Part shown: positions 10,555 to 23,076 of the stretch, piece after piece
Layout: the number at the start of each line of letters is the position of its first letter
Position numbering within the stretch: position 1 is the stretch's first letter
Notes under the pieces: model-generated
What the model was told of the DNA's origin: nothing
Databases searched by the model: none
Seen by the model: the letters and a program-made list of their open reading frames with translations, nothing else
Assembly: GCF_004331265.1 (NCBI RefSeq)
Contig: NZ_SJOO01000007.1
Span: forward strand, 62,001 to 126,000
Length of the DNA stretch: 64,000 bases
Reading direction: 5' to 3'
Origin: Enterobacter wuhouensis
GTDB lineage: Bacteria > Pseudomonadota > Gammaproteobacteria > Enterobacterales > Enterobacteriaceae
Translations under genes and position numbers: made by a program

Positions 10555-10918
10555 ATTCGTTCTGATCGCGAATCCCTAAACGTTGCAATAATCCGGTTAT
10601 CCCTTCCCGCAGCAGCAGCGATGTCATCTGCTTTTGCTCATCCGGCGTCATTTCATTTGCCAGCGTCAGAAGTAAAGTATGGAGCGAGCTTTCGTGACAG
10701 GCACTTTCTGGCATGTCAGGCGTCTCTGACGCCCTGCGCGCGCTGCGAATAAATTCTCGTACTTTTTCATTCACATGCACCAGACGTGCCTTACCACCCT
10801 GAACCCCTGGTTTTGGCGACGTAATCCAACCCTCTTTGCGTACCCATTTATTGATGGTCTGTCGGCTATAGCCAGTGAGCAGGGCTAACTCTTCCGGCGT
10901 CATTCGTTCCTTGATCAT
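10535..10918 (-). CDS. yfeC: YfeC, DUF1323 putative DNA-binding regulator
   Basis: A 127-residue paralogue of the downstream YfeD. Its helix-turn-helix MTPEELALLTGYSRQTINKW is at residues 6-25, followed by GGKARLVHVNEKV, and the C-terminus has LLREGITGLLQRLGIRD. The start may be the ATG at 10918 (AGGA 8 bases upstream) or the ATG at 10903 (AAGGA 4 to 8 bases upstream), which gives the shorter N-terminus I recall for E. coli. Function is not established. Confidence 0.88.
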   Translation of the reverse strand: MIKERMTPEELALLTGYSRQTINKWVRKEGWITSPKPGVQGGKARLVHVNEKVREFIRSARRASETPDMPESACHESSLHTLLLTLANEMTPDEQKQMTSLLLREGITGLLQRLGIRDQNEYEKITQ

Positions 10919-11077
10919 GCAATTTCCTGAATATCTATGGGGTTAATTAGTGGTTCATTTTATAGCACCGTTTTACGTGAAAACGTGACAGGCTTAACTC
11001 CTGGCTGCGAGCACGCTCGCAAAGTGATTTATTTGCATGATTTTTCGGCGATTGAATGGCTGTGATTGATTTTGCCG

Positions 11078-11106
11078 TTGACACTCTGCGGCGGAATTCA
11101 TATTAT
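11078..11106 (+). promoter_or_regulatory. Promoter of tRNA-Ala pair
   Basis: A consensus TTGACA is followed by a 17-base spacer and TATTAT, then a GC-rich discriminator (GCCGCCC). It lies 30 bases before the first tRNA-Ala. The discriminator fits growth-rate and ppGpp control. Confidence 0.82.
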
Positions 11107-11135
11107 GCCGCCCGTCAACATGACAGCTTTACGAC

Positions 11136-11211
11136 GGGGCTATAGCTCAGCTGGGAGAGCGCCTGCATGGCATGCAGGAGGTCAGCGGTTCGATCCCGCT
11201 TAGCTCCACCA
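11136..11211 (+). tRNA. alaX: tRNA-Ala (GGC)
   Basis: A 76-base tRNA with anticodon GGC, the G3-U70 identity pair (GGGGCTA with TAGCTCC) and encoded CCA. It is the first of two identical tandem copies, equivalent to alaX/alaW of E. coli. Confidence 0.97.
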
Positions 11212-11252
11212 AACTCTGAACCCAACAGAGTGCGGTAGGTAAAGTAACATGT

Positions 11253-11328
11253 GGGGCTATAGCTCAGCTGGGAGAGCGCCTGCATGGCATGCAGGAGGTC
11301 AGCGGTTCGATCCCGCTTAGCTCCACCA
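11253..11328 (+). tRNA. alaW: tRNA-Ala (GGC)
   Basis: An exact second copy of the preceding tRNA-Ala, 41 bases downstream, with encoded CCA. The alaX and alaW names are assigned by position only. Confidence 0.97.
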
Positions 11329-11334
11329 AAATTT

Positions 11335-11364
11335 AAACCCTCGTCGAAAGACGGGGGTTTTTTT
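11335..11364 (+). terminator. Terminator of tRNA-Ala operon
   Basis: An 11-bp stem (AAACCCTCGTC with GACGGGGGTTT, one G-T pair) with a GAAA loop is followed by a run of T. Confidence 0.88.
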
Positions 11365-11541
11365 ATGCCTGTGTAACACCCTTGCTAACGTAATGTTGGT
11401 AGAAGGGATGTTTTCTATACCCCACCTCAACCCAAATCAATAAAAGAGTCTATAAATAGACTTGAACTTGATTCGCTCAATTAATAAACCTATTATCCGT
11501 CCGGTCAATGATATGCGCGGTTAAATAGATTAATTAATTTG

Positions 11542-13731
11542 ATGAAAAGAAAACCTTACAATAATGTAAAGATATTTATGATTTCGCTGGCATTATGCCT
11601 GATCGCGGTGCCATTTTCCCGCTATCTTTCGCCACGCGCAATGGTTAATGGGCATGATGTGTATTTGGCCTGGCTGCCACTCAGCGTCATGCTTGCCGTT
11701 ATTTTATTGTTTGGTCGTCGCGCCATTATTCCCATCCTGTTAAGTTTTACCATCACTAATATATTCCTCATTGATTTAGCTCCGCTACACTATTTCGTCT
11801 TATTGTTTTGTCAGACTTTTTCAGTTTTCGCAGCATGTGGGGCGATCCGTCTGATGCTGGGCAAGCGCTGGCGCTACAGCGTCCCAAACAAGTACATCGG
11901 GATTCGGATTTTCTGGCTTGGTTTTATGGTGCCGATAGGCATCAAAATATCGATGTATCTCGCAGGCTATTTATTTCATTTCCCGGTCACTATTTCCACC
12001 TTCTTTGGGGAAGGAACGGCAATTTACAACGTCGTCGATATTCAAAGCCTGATCTGCGCGGCATTGATATTCACCATGATGTTCTATTATCCATTAAGAA
12101 TGATTATTAATCCCCGCTATGCCAGAACGTTCTGGCGACGGAGCGTGAAGCCAGTTTTTTGTCATAAGAAATCATTATTTACAGTCATCTTGCTGATGCT
12201 GCTAATCACCATTCTGGCAATTTTATGTGCGCCATTTGAGTCCCCTATTATTGCGGGATATCTCATGCCGATTATATTTATCCTCTTCACGCTAGGTATC
12301 AGTCGACTAAGCTACGCGCTCATCTCTTTGCTGTGGGCGGCATCCGCGCTCCTGCTCTTGACCTATAACTACAATTTTCTCAACGGTGTGGAATCGGGTC
12401 ATTCGCTCTCCTTTATTTTGTCCGTGCTGATCTCGTTCGCCATCTGTCTGCTTTACATGTCGCGGATCTACCAGCGGAGTGAGCGAATGAAGCAGGGGTG
12501 GCAGGAGATCGCATTAACGGACCCCCTGACGGGGCTGCCCAATATTCGTGCGCTTGAAGATTATCTTCAGGACCATCCCGACGCCAAAATCTGCTGTCTG
12601 CGCATGGACAACCTGGAGTTCCTCAGCCGCCATTACGGCATTCTTATGCGGGTGCATTGCAAAAAGATGATTACAGCCTCGCTGCAGCCGCTGTTGCAAA
12701 AGGATGAGACCCTTTTTCAGCTACCCGGAAGTGAGCTGGTGCTGGTGCTGTTGGGGCCGGGAGCCGGCGAGCGCCTGCAGCATATGGTCGATCGGCTCAA
12801 TAGCCGTAAAATTTACTGGAACAACACCGGGCTGGATATCGAATTTGGCGCCTCGTGGGGCGAAGTCGAGAGCGGGGAAAACCTGCACCACACGCTGGGG
12901 CAGCTCAGCTGGCTGTCTGAGCAGTCCTGCGCTGCGCATAATGTTCTGGCCTTAACCAACAGCGTTGAGGATGTCTCGGGGCAAACAACGGACAGAGTGC
13001 TGATGCTCGCGCGCATCAAACGCGCGCTCGATGAAGGGGGGCTGCATCTGTATGCCCAGCCGATTCGAAACGCGCAGGGGGAGGGCTATCACGAAATTCT
13101 CGCGCGTCTGGAAAGTGACGGGGAAATTATTACGCCGGATCGCTTTATTCCGCTGATTGCCCAGTTCAACCTTAGCCACCGCTTTGACCTGAACGTAGTG
13201 GAAAATCTGCTGATTTGGCTGCGCGATCGCCCTGCCACGCATGCCGGAACCCGTTTTTCCGTGAACCTGATGCCGATGACCCTGATGCAAAATGAGGTCG
13301 CAGCAGAAATTATCGCGCTTTTCGAACGCTATGGGGTGGCGCCGCAGACGGTGGTCATTGAGGTGACCGAAGAGCAGGCGTTTTCCAACTCCGGGAGCAG
13401 CATCAAAAACATCCAGCAGCTGAGGGAAAATGGATTCCGCATCGCCATTGATGACTTTGGTACTGGCTACGCCAACTATGAGCGCCTCAAACGCCTGGAG
13501 GCCGATATCATCAAGATTGATGGCTGCTTTGTGAAGGATATTTGTACCGACAGCATGGACGCGATGATTGTGCAGTCCATATGCAACCTCGCAAAAACGA
13601 AGTCGCTCTGCGTGGTGGCGGAATATGTAGAAACGCCTGAGCAGCGAGAGATGCTATTCCGCTTCGGCGTGGACTATCTGCAGGGCTATCTGATCGGCAA
13701 GCCCACACCGCTTAGCGAACTGCAGGCATAA
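11542..13731 (+). CDS. pdeA: Cyclic-di-GMP phosphodiesterase PdeA (YfeA)
   Basis: A 729-residue membrane protein. The first 320 or so residues hold about eight hydrophobic segments of MASE1 type. A GGDEF-like domain (about 325-460) lacks the active-site motif: LPGSELVLVL stands where SGGDEF would be, so it should not make cyclic-di-GMP. An EAL domain follows (about 485-729) with EILARL, FSVNLMP, EVTEEQAF and DDFGTGYANYERLKRL, which retain the metal and substrate residues. It should hydrolyse cyclic-di-GMP and favour motility over biofilm. I prefer the ATG at 11542 over the in-frame TTG at 11539. Neither has a clear ribosome site, and the 5' region is AT-rich. Confidence 0.9.
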   Translation: MKRKPYNNVKIFMISLALCLIAVPFSRYLSPRAMVNGHDVYLAWLPLSVMLAVILLFGRRAIIPILLSFTITNIFLIDLAPLHYFVLLFCQTFSVFAACGAIRLMLGKRWRYSVPNKYIGIRIFWLGFMVPIGIKISMYLAGYLFHFPVTISTFFGEGTAIYNVVDIQSLICAALIFTMMFYYPLRMIINPRYARTFWRRSVKPVFCHKKSLFTVILLMLLITILAILCAPFESPIIAGYLMPIIFILFTLGISRLSYALISLLWAASALLLLTYNYNFLNGVESGHSLSFILSVLISFAICLLYMSRIYQRSERMKQGWQEIALTDPLTGLPNIRALEDYLQDHPDAKICCLRMDNLEFLSRHYGILMRVHCKKMITASLQPLLQKDETLFQLPGSELVLVLLGPGAGERLQHMVDRLNSRKIYWNNTGLDIEFGASWGEVESGENLHHTLGQLSWLSEQSCAAHNVLALTNSVEDVSGQTTDRVLMLARIKRALDEGGLHLYAQPIRNAQGEGYHEILARLESDGEIITPDRFIPLIAQFNLSHRFDLNVVENLLIWLRDRPATHAGTRFSVNLMPMTLMQNEVAAEIIALFERYGVAPQTVVIEVTEEQAFSNSGSSIKNIQQLRENGFRIAIDDFGTGYANYERLKRLEADIIKIDGCFVKDICTDSMDAMIVQSICNLAKTKSLCVVAEYVETPEQREMLFRFGVDYLQGYLIGKPTPLSELQA

Positions 13732-13732
13732 A

Positions 13733-13759
13733 AAAACCGGGAGCATGGCTCCCGGTTTT
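13733..13759. terminator. Bidirectional terminator pdeA/nupC
   Basis: An 8-bp perfect stem (CCGGGAGC with GCTCCCGG), loop ATG, is flanked by A-run and T-run so that it works on both strands between convergent genes. Confidence 0.88.
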
Positions 13760-13774
13760 CGTTTCTGGCGTGAG

Positions 13775-14962
13775 TTACAGTACCAGTGCTGCGATAGAAG
13801 CAGACAGTACGCTCACCAGGGTAGAACCATAAACCAGCTTCAGACCGAAGCGAGAAACCACGTTACCCTGTTCTTCGTTCAGACCTTTAATCGCACCGGC
13901 GATAATACCGATGGACGAGAAGTTCGCGAAGGAAACCAGGAACACGGACAGGATGCCTTCCGCGCGTGGAGAGAGCGTGCTCGCAATCTTCTGCAGATCC
14001 ATCATCGCCACGAATTCGTTAGACACCAGCTTGGTGGCCATGATGCTACCAACCTGCAGCGCTTCGTGAGCCGGAACACCCATCACCCATGCAACCGGAT
14101 AGAAGATGTAGCCCAGGATGCCCTGGAAGGAGATACCCAGAACCGCTGCGAACAGGGCGTTCAGAGCAGAGATCAGGGCGATAAAGCCGATCAGCATAGC
14201 GGCAACGATAACCGCTACCTTGAAACCTGCCAGAATGTACTCACCCAGCATTTCGAAGAAGCTCTGGCCTTCGTGCAGGTTTGACATCTGAATGTTTTCT
14301 TCGCTGGCGTCAACGCGGTACGGGTTGATCAGCGACAGAACGATAAAGGTGCTGAACATGTTCAGAACCAGCGCCGCGACAACATACTTCGGCTCCAGCA
14401 TGGTCATATACGCGCCCACGATTGACATGGAGACGGTAGACATTGCGGTTGCCGCCATGGTGTACATGCGGTTGCGGGACATCTTGCCGAGAATATCTTT
14501 GTACGCGATGAAGTTCTCAGACTGACCGAGGATCAGTGAACTTACGGCGTTGAAAGATTCCAGCTTACCCATGCCGTTCACTTTGGATAACAGGAAACCA
14601 ATACCACGAATAACAACCGGCAGAACGCGAATGTGCTGCAGAATACCGATAAGCGCGGAGATGAAGACGATTGGGCACAGCACTTTCAGGAAGAAGAAGG
14701 CCAGGCCTTGATCGTTCATGCTGCCAAAGACGAAGTTCGTGCCTTCGTTGGCAAATCCGAGCAGTTTTTCGAACATTTCGGAAAAGCCTTTCACGAAGCC
14801 CAGGCCTACGTTTGAGTTCAGGAAGAACCACGCAAGTAAAACTTCAATGACCAGCAGCTGGACAACATAACGGATACGAATTTTTTTGCGGTCTGTGCTG
14901 ACCAGCAATGCAAGTGCAGTAACGACAACAAGTGCCAGGACAAAATGAAGGACGCGGTCCAT
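13775..14962 (-). CDS. nupC: Nucleoside:H+ symporter NupC
   Basis: A concentrative nucleoside transporter (CNT family) of the inner membrane that imports all nucleosides except guanosine and deoxyguanosine. It has 395 residues. Typical segments are visible: [16 protein letters not shown] at about 50-60, [44 protein letters not shown] and [19 protein letters not shown] near the C-terminus. Against the E. coli protein as I remember it (400 residues), five residues are missing from the loop before [12 protein letters not shown]. It is monocistronic, divergent from mntH, and probably under CRP and CytR. Confidence 0.95.
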   Translation of the reverse strand: MDRVLHFVLALVVVTALALLVSTDRKKIRIRYVVQLLVIEVLLAWFFLNSNVGLGFVKGFSEMFEKLLGFANEGTNFVFGSMNDQGLAFFFLKVLCPIVFISALIGILQHIRVLPVVIRGIGFLLSKVNGMGKLESFNAVSSLILGQSENFIAYKDILGKMSRNRMYTMAATAMSTVSMSIVGAYMTMLEPKYVVAALVLNMFSTFIVLSLINPYRVDASEENIQMSNLHEGQSFFEMLGEYILAGFKVAVIVAAMLIGFIALISALNALFAAVLGISFQGILGYIFYPVAWVMGVPAHEALQVGSIMATKLVSNEFVAMMDLQKIASTLSPRAEGILSVFLVSFANFSSIGIIAGAIKGLNEEQGNVVSRFGLKLVYGSTLVSVLSASIAALVL

Positions 14963-15042
14963 ATTTGCTCCAAATATGAGGCAGGTTTAATTTCCGTGCA
15001 CATTCTATGTAACAAGCGCAAAGAAAACGAGATCAAGGCCAC

Positions 15043-15072
15043 ACTATAGTTACATCCTGTGACGAGTCTCAA
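15043..15072 (-). promoter_or_regulatory. Probable nupC promoter
   Basis: On the minus strand, TTGAGA and TATAGT are separated by 18 bases, with a leader of about 75 bases to the nupC ATG. The sequence match is reasonable but not unique. Confidence 0.45.
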
Positions 15073-15132
15073 AAATAGTGATCAACAATACATTTTTGTT
15101 ATGTTAGGTAAATGAGTGAAAAGTTAAGTTTG

Positions 15133-15148
15133 TGTGCTACGCTTCACA
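15133..15148. promoter_or_regulatory. CRP-like site upstream of nupC
   Basis: TGTGC, six bases, TCACA: one mismatch from the CRP core TGTGA-N6-TCACA. It lies about 95 bases upstream of the predicted nupC start site. CRP activation of nupC is known in E. coli. This exact site is inferred. Confidence 0.45.
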
Positions 15149-15246
15149 AATGACCGCGCATATTCACATTCTGTGATGTCGCACCACCTGCCCGTCTATC
15201 GTTCTTAGCTATCAGAGAAATCAATTTAAACCATCCAAATGAACTT

Positions 15247-15265
15247 GATAATCATTCTCATTTTG
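15247..15265. promoter_or_regulatory. Fur box of mntH
   Basis: GATAATCATTCTCATTTTG resembles the 19-base Fur consensus GATAATGATAATCATTATC. It lies 43 bases before the mntH start and just upstream of the MntR box, the same order as in E. coli and Salmonella. Confidence 0.72.
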
Positions 15266-15273
15266 ATAGCATT

Positions 15274-16547
<1,274 letters not shown>

Positions 16548-16549
16548 AG

Positions 16550-16575
16550 AAAAAGGAGCCGGGAGGCTCCTTTTT
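16550..16575. terminator. Bidirectional terminator mntH/ypeC
   Basis: An 11-bp stem (AAAAAGGAGCC with GGCTCCTTTTT) closed by GGGA sits between the stops of two convergent genes. Confidence 0.88.
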
Positions 16576-16578
16576 GCA

Positions 16579-16920
16579 TTAATGGTGATGGCCATGACCG
16601 CGGCCTTTACCGTGACCCCAGCCGCCGCGGCGGTCGTCACGATCGCTCCAGCCTTCGCGATAGCCACGCTCGTAGGCTTTGCGATTGTCCCAACCGCGAT
16701 GACGACCGTTGTCATGTTTCCACCAGCGGTCTTTACGCCATTCATAGTGGCGATGCCAGTAGTCGCGGTCGCGCCAGCCGCCGCCGTCCCAGTAGTTACC
16801 GTAATTGTCGCGATCGCCAATTTGTAATTTTATCGATGGCAACAGGGTGATTTCGCCGGCAGTGGCGACCAGCGGGGCCGAAGCCAATAATACCGCTGCA
16901 AGAATCAGTGACCTGAACAT
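16579..16920 (-). CDS. ypeC: YpeC, periplasmic DUF2502 protein
   Basis: A 113-residue protein with a signal peptide (about residues 1-21, cleavage after ATA or TAG) and a mature part extremely rich in R, D, W, H, G and Y, including [17 protein letters not shown] and a C-terminal histidine tail. The family is DUF2502, of unknown role. The composition suggests polyanion or metal binding (inference). I chose the ATG at 16920. The GTG 15 bases upstream contains the ribosome site (AGGAGA) itself. It is convergent with mntH. Confidence 0.88.
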   Translation of the reverse strand: MFRSLILAAVLLASAPLVATAGEITLLPSIKLQIGDRDNYGNYWDGGGWRDRDYWHRHYEWRKDRWWKHDNGRHRGWDNRKAYERGYREGWSDRDDRRGGWGHGKGRGHGHHH

Positions 16921-17046
16921 ACTCTTCTCCTTCACGATCGGGGCCGCTGTGCGACCTGTTAACGCAATTTTACGAGTTGGTAAACATTCGTTTCATCGCC
17001 TCAACTCCTAAATCCTGAACGAGAGCACTTTTTGCTAAAAATGATT

Positions 17047-18045
17047 TTAATTTGAGCTGGACAGGATCTCTTCTATCGACGCCAGTTCGCCTGCGGTGAA
17101 ATCGTAATTCGCCAGCATGCCCACGGCGTCATCAATTTGCGCGGTTTTACTGGCACCAATCAGCACGGAGGTGACCGCGTCATGGCGTAGAATCCACGCC
17201 AGCGCCATCTGCGACAGCTTCTGACCACGGCTTTCCGCCAGCGCGTTCAGCTTGCGGACTTTTTCCAGCTTCTCATCCGTAATCTGATCGGGGTTGAGGA
17301 ACTTACTGCCGCTGGCCGCACGAGAATCCGCGGGGATGCCGTTCAGGTAACGGTTCGTTAACTGCCCGCCGGCCAGAGGCGAGAAGGGAATACAGCCCAC
17401 GCCCTGCTTATGCAGAACGTCCAGCAGACCCTCCTCAGGCGCACGCTCGAACATCGAATATTTCGGCTGGTGAATAAGACAGGGTGTTCCCAGATCGTCG
17501 AGGATCTCTATGGCCTGACGCGCCAGCTCCGCAGGGTAATTGGATAATCCTACGTACAGGGCTTTGCCCTGGCGCACCACGTGGTCGAGCGCTTTCATCG
17601 TCTCCTGCAGCGGGGTTTCCGGATCGGGACGGTGGTGATAGAAGATGTCGACATAGTCCAGCCCCATACGCTTCAGGCTCTGATCAAGGCTTGATATCAG
17701 GTACTTGCGCGAGCCCCAATCCCCGTACGGGCCGTCCCACATGGTGTATCCCGCTTTGGTGGAGATGATGAGCTCATCGCGCCAGGGGAGGAAATCTTCC
17801 TGCAAAATGCGGCCAAAATTGCGTTCGGCCGAGCCGGGTGGAGGCCCGTAATTATTGGCAAGGTCAAAGTGTGTAATACCCAGATCGAACGCGCGCTGTA
17901 AAAGTTGACGGCTGTTTTCGATAAGGGTGGCGTCGCCAAAGTTATGCCAGAGCCCAAGAGAGATGGCGGGCAGTTTAAGGCCGCTCCGCCCGCAGCGGCG
18001 ATAGTGCATTGTCTGATAACGATTTTTGTCTGGCTGATAACCCAT
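17047..18045 (-). CDS. Aldo/keto reductase, YghZ-like
   Basis: A 332-residue NADPH-dependent aldo/keto reductase. The catalytic tetrad is visible as Asp in FDLANNYGPP, Tyr in the same segment, Lys in IISTKAGY and His in IFYHHRPDPE. The SLGLWHNFGD and LANNYGPPPGSAE segments place it with the AKR14 group of E. coli YghZ, which reduces L-glyceraldehyde-3-phosphate and methylglyoxal, but divergence is enough that the substrate is open. I chose the ATG at 18045 because AGAGG lies 8 bases upstream. The ATG at 18051 is only 2 bases from it. It is divergent from ipdC across 183 bases, with a LacI-type near-palindrome 32 bases before its start. Confidence 0.85.
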   Translation of the reverse strand: MGYQPDKNRYQTMHYRRCGRSGLKLPAISLGLWHNFGDATLIENSRQLLQRAFDLGITHFDLANNYGPPPGSAERNFGRILQEDFLPWRDELIISTKAGYTMWDGPYGDWGSRKYLISSLDQSLKRMGLDYVDIFYHHRPDPETPLQETMKALDHVVRQGKALYVGLSNYPAELARQAIEILDDLGTPCLIHQPKYSMFERAPEEGLLDVLHKQGVGCIPFSPLAGGQLTNRYLNGIPADSRAASGSKFLNPDQITDEKLEKVRKLNALAESRGQKLSQMALAWILRHDAVTSVLIGASKTAQIDDAVGMLANYDFTAGELASIEEILSSSN

Positions 18046-18066
18046 TCTCATGACCTCTGACGATGA

Positions 18067-19887
<1,821 letters not shown>

Positions 19888-21123
19888 TTATTTGTCGTTA
19901 CGCCATGCCATCAGCATCGGTTTGCCCGCCAGCAGGAGCCAGGCGGGCAACATCACGATACAGAGCAGCGGAAACAGCGTCGAATCCGGCACCACCACGG
20001 CGGCCATAAACAGGCTTAACCAGGCGTCACGCGTGACGACCAGCACCAGCCCCAGTATCGAACAGGAAACGGTAATCGCCGCCGGTACGGCATCGACATG
20101 TTCGTGCAGCATCAGCCCCAGCGCCACGCCAATAAATACCGCCGGGAATATACGTCCTCCCCGGAAGCCGCATGCTGAGGCCACGACCAGAGCCGCCAGT
20201 TTTATCAGGGCAAACAGCAGATAATCGGACACGCTGAACACCTGGCTGAAGGCCAGCTGTTGCATTTCGTCCAGACCCTTAAAGAGGGTTACCGTTCCGC
20301 CGACCGCCCCCAAAATGCCAAGCACGAAACCGCCGACGCCGAGAATGAGCACCGGATGTTTCATCTTATGCATCAGACGGTGCAGGCGAGGCAGGCACCA
20401 GACCGCCACCATTCCCAGCGCAATGGCGATGGCAACCACGACCGCACCGCTGAAAATGTCGGCGATCTGCATTTGACCATAGTGGGGCAAAGAGAGTGAA
20501 AAGTGAGGATGGAAAAACAGGCTGGTGGTGAGCGCGCCTGCGGCAGCGGCCATCAGCGGAGCAAAGAGTTTATCCCAGAGGGGAACATCGTTATTGCTGC
20601 TGAGCGTCTGCGAAAAAATCAGCGCGGCGGCGACGGGGGTACCAAATAACGCGCCAATCGTGCCCGCCGAGGCCAGGATCGTCCAGTCCAGCGCGCCGAC
20701 GCGCGGGAAGATACGCGCGCCCAGAAATACCGCCAGGCCAATATTCACCGCCATGATAGGGTGCTCCGGCCCCAGGCTCACGCCGCCTGCCAGACCTAAA
20801 ATCAACGCGATAATTAACCCCGGCAGGGCGGAAGGCGCGACCGGCGCACCAATCAGCGGTTCCTGCGCCGGATCGGGGCCCGCATGCCCGGGGCTAAAGC
20901 GTATCACCAAACCGACTGCAACGCCGGTCAGCGTCAGCATTGTAATTATCCATACTGGAGAATCCGGGCTGAAACCCATATTGGCGGGAAGGGCAGTCCA
21001 TAACATCGTCTGCAGCACCGACGCGACTTTCATCACGACGATGAGCACCAGGCTTGAGGCAACGCCAATGATTAACGCCGGAATTGCCAAAAGCAGCATG
21101 GTTCTGGCTCGCGGGTGGAGCAT
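19888..21123 (-). CDS. yfeO: YfeO, ClC-type ion channel family protein
   Basis: A 411-residue inner membrane protein of the voltage-gated chloride channel (ClC) superfamily with about ten to twelve membrane segments. Family-like signatures are [22 protein letters not shown] and [12 protein letters not shown]. The transported ion is not known. I chose the ATG at 21123 (MLHPRARTM), which has AAGGA 8 bases upstream. An in-frame ATG 42 bases further up lacks one. No terminator fits between it and ipdC, so transcripts of the two genes must overlap unless they end inside the other gene. Confidence 0.9.
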   Translation of the reverse strand: MLHPRARTMLLLAIPALIIGVASSLVLIVVMKVASVLQTMLWTALPANMGFSPDSPVWIITMLTLTGVAVGLVIRFSPGHAGPDPAQEPLIGAPVAPSALPGLIIALILGLAGGVSLGPEHPIMAVNIGLAVFLGARIFPRVGALDWTILASAGTIGALFGTPVAAALIFSQTLSSNNDVPLWDKLFAPLMAAAAGALTTSLFFHPHFSLSLPHYGQMQIADIFSGAVVVAIAIALGMVAVWCLPRLHRLMHKMKHPVLILGVGGFVLGILGAVGGTVTLFKGLDEMQQLAFSQVFSVSDYLLFALIKLAALVVASACGFRGGRIFPAVFIGVALGLMLHEHVDAVPAAITVSCSILGLVLVVTRDAWLSLFMAAVVVPDSTLFPLLCIVMLPAWLLLAGKPMLMAWRNDK

Positions 21124-21193
21124 GATGATTTCCTTGTAGAAACGGTATTTCGTTACTTTGCACAATCAGCCTTAAGGCAATAGTGCAAAAGGT

Positions 21194-21209
21194 GCTGAAA
21201 CGGTAAAGT
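21194..21209. promoter_or_regulatory. Possible Cra (FruR) site upstream of glk
   Basis: GCTGAAACGGTAAAGT matches the left half of the Cra consensus GCTGAAWCGWTTCAGC fully and the right half poorly. Cra repression of glk is known in E. coli. The site lies 119 bases before the glk start. Confidence 0.45.
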
Positions 21210-21327
21210 TATTCTGTGACGAAGATCGATTATCCTGGGCCATTCACCTTCTGGTCGTTGTTGTTATCACGCCTTGAATTTACAGTGTCCCAAAGATTTA
21301 TTCTGACTTTAGCGGAGCAGTAGAAGA

Positions 21328-22293
21328 ATGACAAAGTATGCTTTGGTAGGTGATGTGGGGGGCACAAACGCGCGCCTGGCATTATGCGATGTAAACACCG
21401 GTGAAATTTCCCAGGCGAAAACCTATTCAGGGCTGGACTATCCAAGTCTGGAAGCCGTTGTTCGCGTTTATCTTGATGAGCGCAAGGCAAACGTTGAGGA
21501 CGGCTGTATCGCGATTGCCTGCCCGATTACGGGTGACTGGGTGGCGATGACCAACCACACGTGGGCATTCTCGATTGCCGAAATGAAGGAAAACCTCGGT
21601 TTTGCTCATCTTGAAATCATTAACGACTTCACTGCGGTATCCATGGCGATCCCGATGCTCAAGCAGGAGCACCTGATTCAGTTCGGTGGAATCGCGCCCG
21701 TTGAAGGCAAGCCGATTGCCGTATACGGCGCCGGAACCGGTCTGGGGGTGTCGCATCTGGTGCACGTCGATAAGCGCTGGGTCAGCCTGCCGGGCGAAGG
21801 TGGACACGTAGATTTCGCGCCAAACAGTGAAGAAGAGGGCATTATTCTTGAAGAGCTGCGCGCAGAGATTGGCCACGTATCCGCGGAGCGCGTGCTTTCC
21901 GGCCCGGGCCTGGTGAATCTGTACCGTGCAATTGTGAAATCAGACGGTCGACTGCCAGAAAACCTGCAGCCAAAAGACGTGACCGAGCGCGCGCTGGCGG
22001 ATACCTGCATCGACTGCCGTCGTGCGCTGTCGCTGTTCTGCGTGATCATGGGGCGGTTTGGCGGCAACCTGGCGCTGACCCTGGGCACGTTTGGCGGCGT
22101 CTATATTGCGGGCGGTATCATGCCGCGCTTCCTCGACTTCTTTAAAGCCTCGGGCTTCCGCGGTGGGTTTGAAGATAAAGGGCGCTTCAGAAGCTACGTT
22201 CAGGATATTCCTGTCTATCTGATTGTGCATGATAATCCGGGCCTGCTGGGCGCGGGCGCGCATCTGCGTCAGGTGCTGGGTCAGATCCTCTGA
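21328..22293 (+). CDS. glk: Glucokinase Glk
   Basis: This enzyme phosphorylates free cytoplasmic glucose with ATP, for example glucose released from disaccharides. It has 321 residues, the E. coli length. The ATP-binding motif is [14 protein letters not shown] at about 8-21, the glucose-binding stretch [12 protein letters not shown] is near 97-108, and [11 protein letters not shown] and [10 protein letters not shown] follow. A GGAG ribosome site lies about 12 bases before the ATG. The E. coli fry/ypd PTS genes that follow glk are absent, so glk converges directly on ypdB. Confidence 0.97.
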   Translation: MTKYALVGDVGGTNARLALCDVNTGEISQAKTYSGLDYPSLEAVVRVYLDERKANVEDGCIAIACPITGDWVAMTNHTWAFSIAEMKENLGFAHLEIINDFTAVSMAIPMLKQEHLIQFGGIAPVEGKPIAVYGAGTGLGVSHLVHVDKRWVSLPGEGGHVDFAPNSEEEGIILEELRAEIGHVSAERVLSGPGLVNLYRAIVKSDGRLPENLQPKDVTERALADTCIDCRRALSLFCVIMGRFGGNLALTLGTFGGVYIAGGIMPRFLDFFKASGFRGGFEDKGRFRSYVQDIPVYLIVHDNPGLLGAGAHLRQVLGQIL

Positions 22294-22300
22294 TGTTCAT

Positions 22301-22326
22301 TCCCCCTCTTCGCCAGGGGAGGGGGA
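22301..22326. other. Hairpin between glk and ypdB
   Basis: An 8-bp perfect stem (TCCCCCTC with GAGGGGGA) has a 10-base loop and no T-run. It lies in the 38-base gap of two convergent genes and may act as a transcription-end stabiliser. It resembles the CCCTCTCCC-type REP units elsewhere in the window. Confidence 0.5.
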
Positions 22327-22331
22327 TACTG

Positions 22332-23063
22332 CTACAGGTGCATCAGCTGGCGAAACTCTTTCACCTTGCTGCGGCTGACGGGTACCTGAAAATCGAGATC
22401 CTTCAGGCGCAAAATGTAGGTGTTGTTAAACCAGGGCTCTATCTCGCGGATCTTGTTCAAATTCACGCAAAACGAACGATGGCAGCGGAAGAAATGCGCC
22501 GCCGGCAGCTTGCTGCAAAACTCGGTGATGTTCATCGCCATCACGTACGATTCGCGCCGGGTATAAACAAACGTCATCTTTTCATGCGCTTCGGCGTAAT
22601 AGATATCGTCGATTGGCGTCACGATAATGCGCTCATCTTTCACCAGATTAATGGTGTCGTTTTCGCGCACGGCCGGGCTGGCGCTGACGGGGGTTGCCTG
22701 CTGCTGCCATGCCGCCTCCAGCTTTTGCAGCATGCTGACAATCCGCGACTCCTGATAAGGCTTGAGAATATAGTCAAACGCCTCCAGCTCAAACGCCTCT
22801 ACGGCGTGTTCTTTCCAGGCGGTGACGAACACAATAAACGGCTTGTGGGCAAACTGATTGATATTTTGCGCCAGCAGCACGCCGTCCAGCGACGGAATGT
22901 TGATGTCCAGAAAAATGGCGTCAACCCGGTTGTGCTGCAAGAACTTCAGCACGTCCAGACCGTCGTCAAAGGTGCCTACAATCTCCATCTGGCTGTGCGT
23001 TTCAATCAGCCAGCTTAGCTCCTGTTGAGCCAGAATCTCATCTTCTACAATGATGACTTTCAT
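22332..23063 (-). CDS. ypdB: Pyruvate-responsive response regulator YpdB (PyrR)
   Basis: A LytTR-type response regulator of 243 residues. The receiver domain (1-115) has the phospho-acceptor Asp53 in FLDINIPSLDG, and the LytTR DNA-binding domain (about 138-243) contains IYYAEAHEKMTFVYT and HRSFCVNLNKI. In E. coli it forms a high-affinity pyruvate-sensing system with YpdA and activates the transporter gene yhjX. The start lies 13 bases after the ypdA stop, so the two genes form one operon. Confidence 0.93.
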   Translation of the reverse strand: MKVIIVEDEILAQQELSWLIETHSQMEIVGTFDDGLDVLKFLQHNRVDAIFLDINIPSLDGVLLAQNINQFAHKPFIVFVTAWKEHAVEAFELEAFDYILKPYQESRIVSMLQKLEAAWQQQATPVSASPAVRENDTINLVKDERIIVTPIDDIYYAEAHEKMTFVYTRRESYVMAMNITEFCSKLPAAHFFRCHRSFCVNLNKIREIEPWFNNTYILRLKDLDFQVPVSRSKVKEFRQLMHL

Positions 23064-23076
23064 GCGTTACTCCGGC

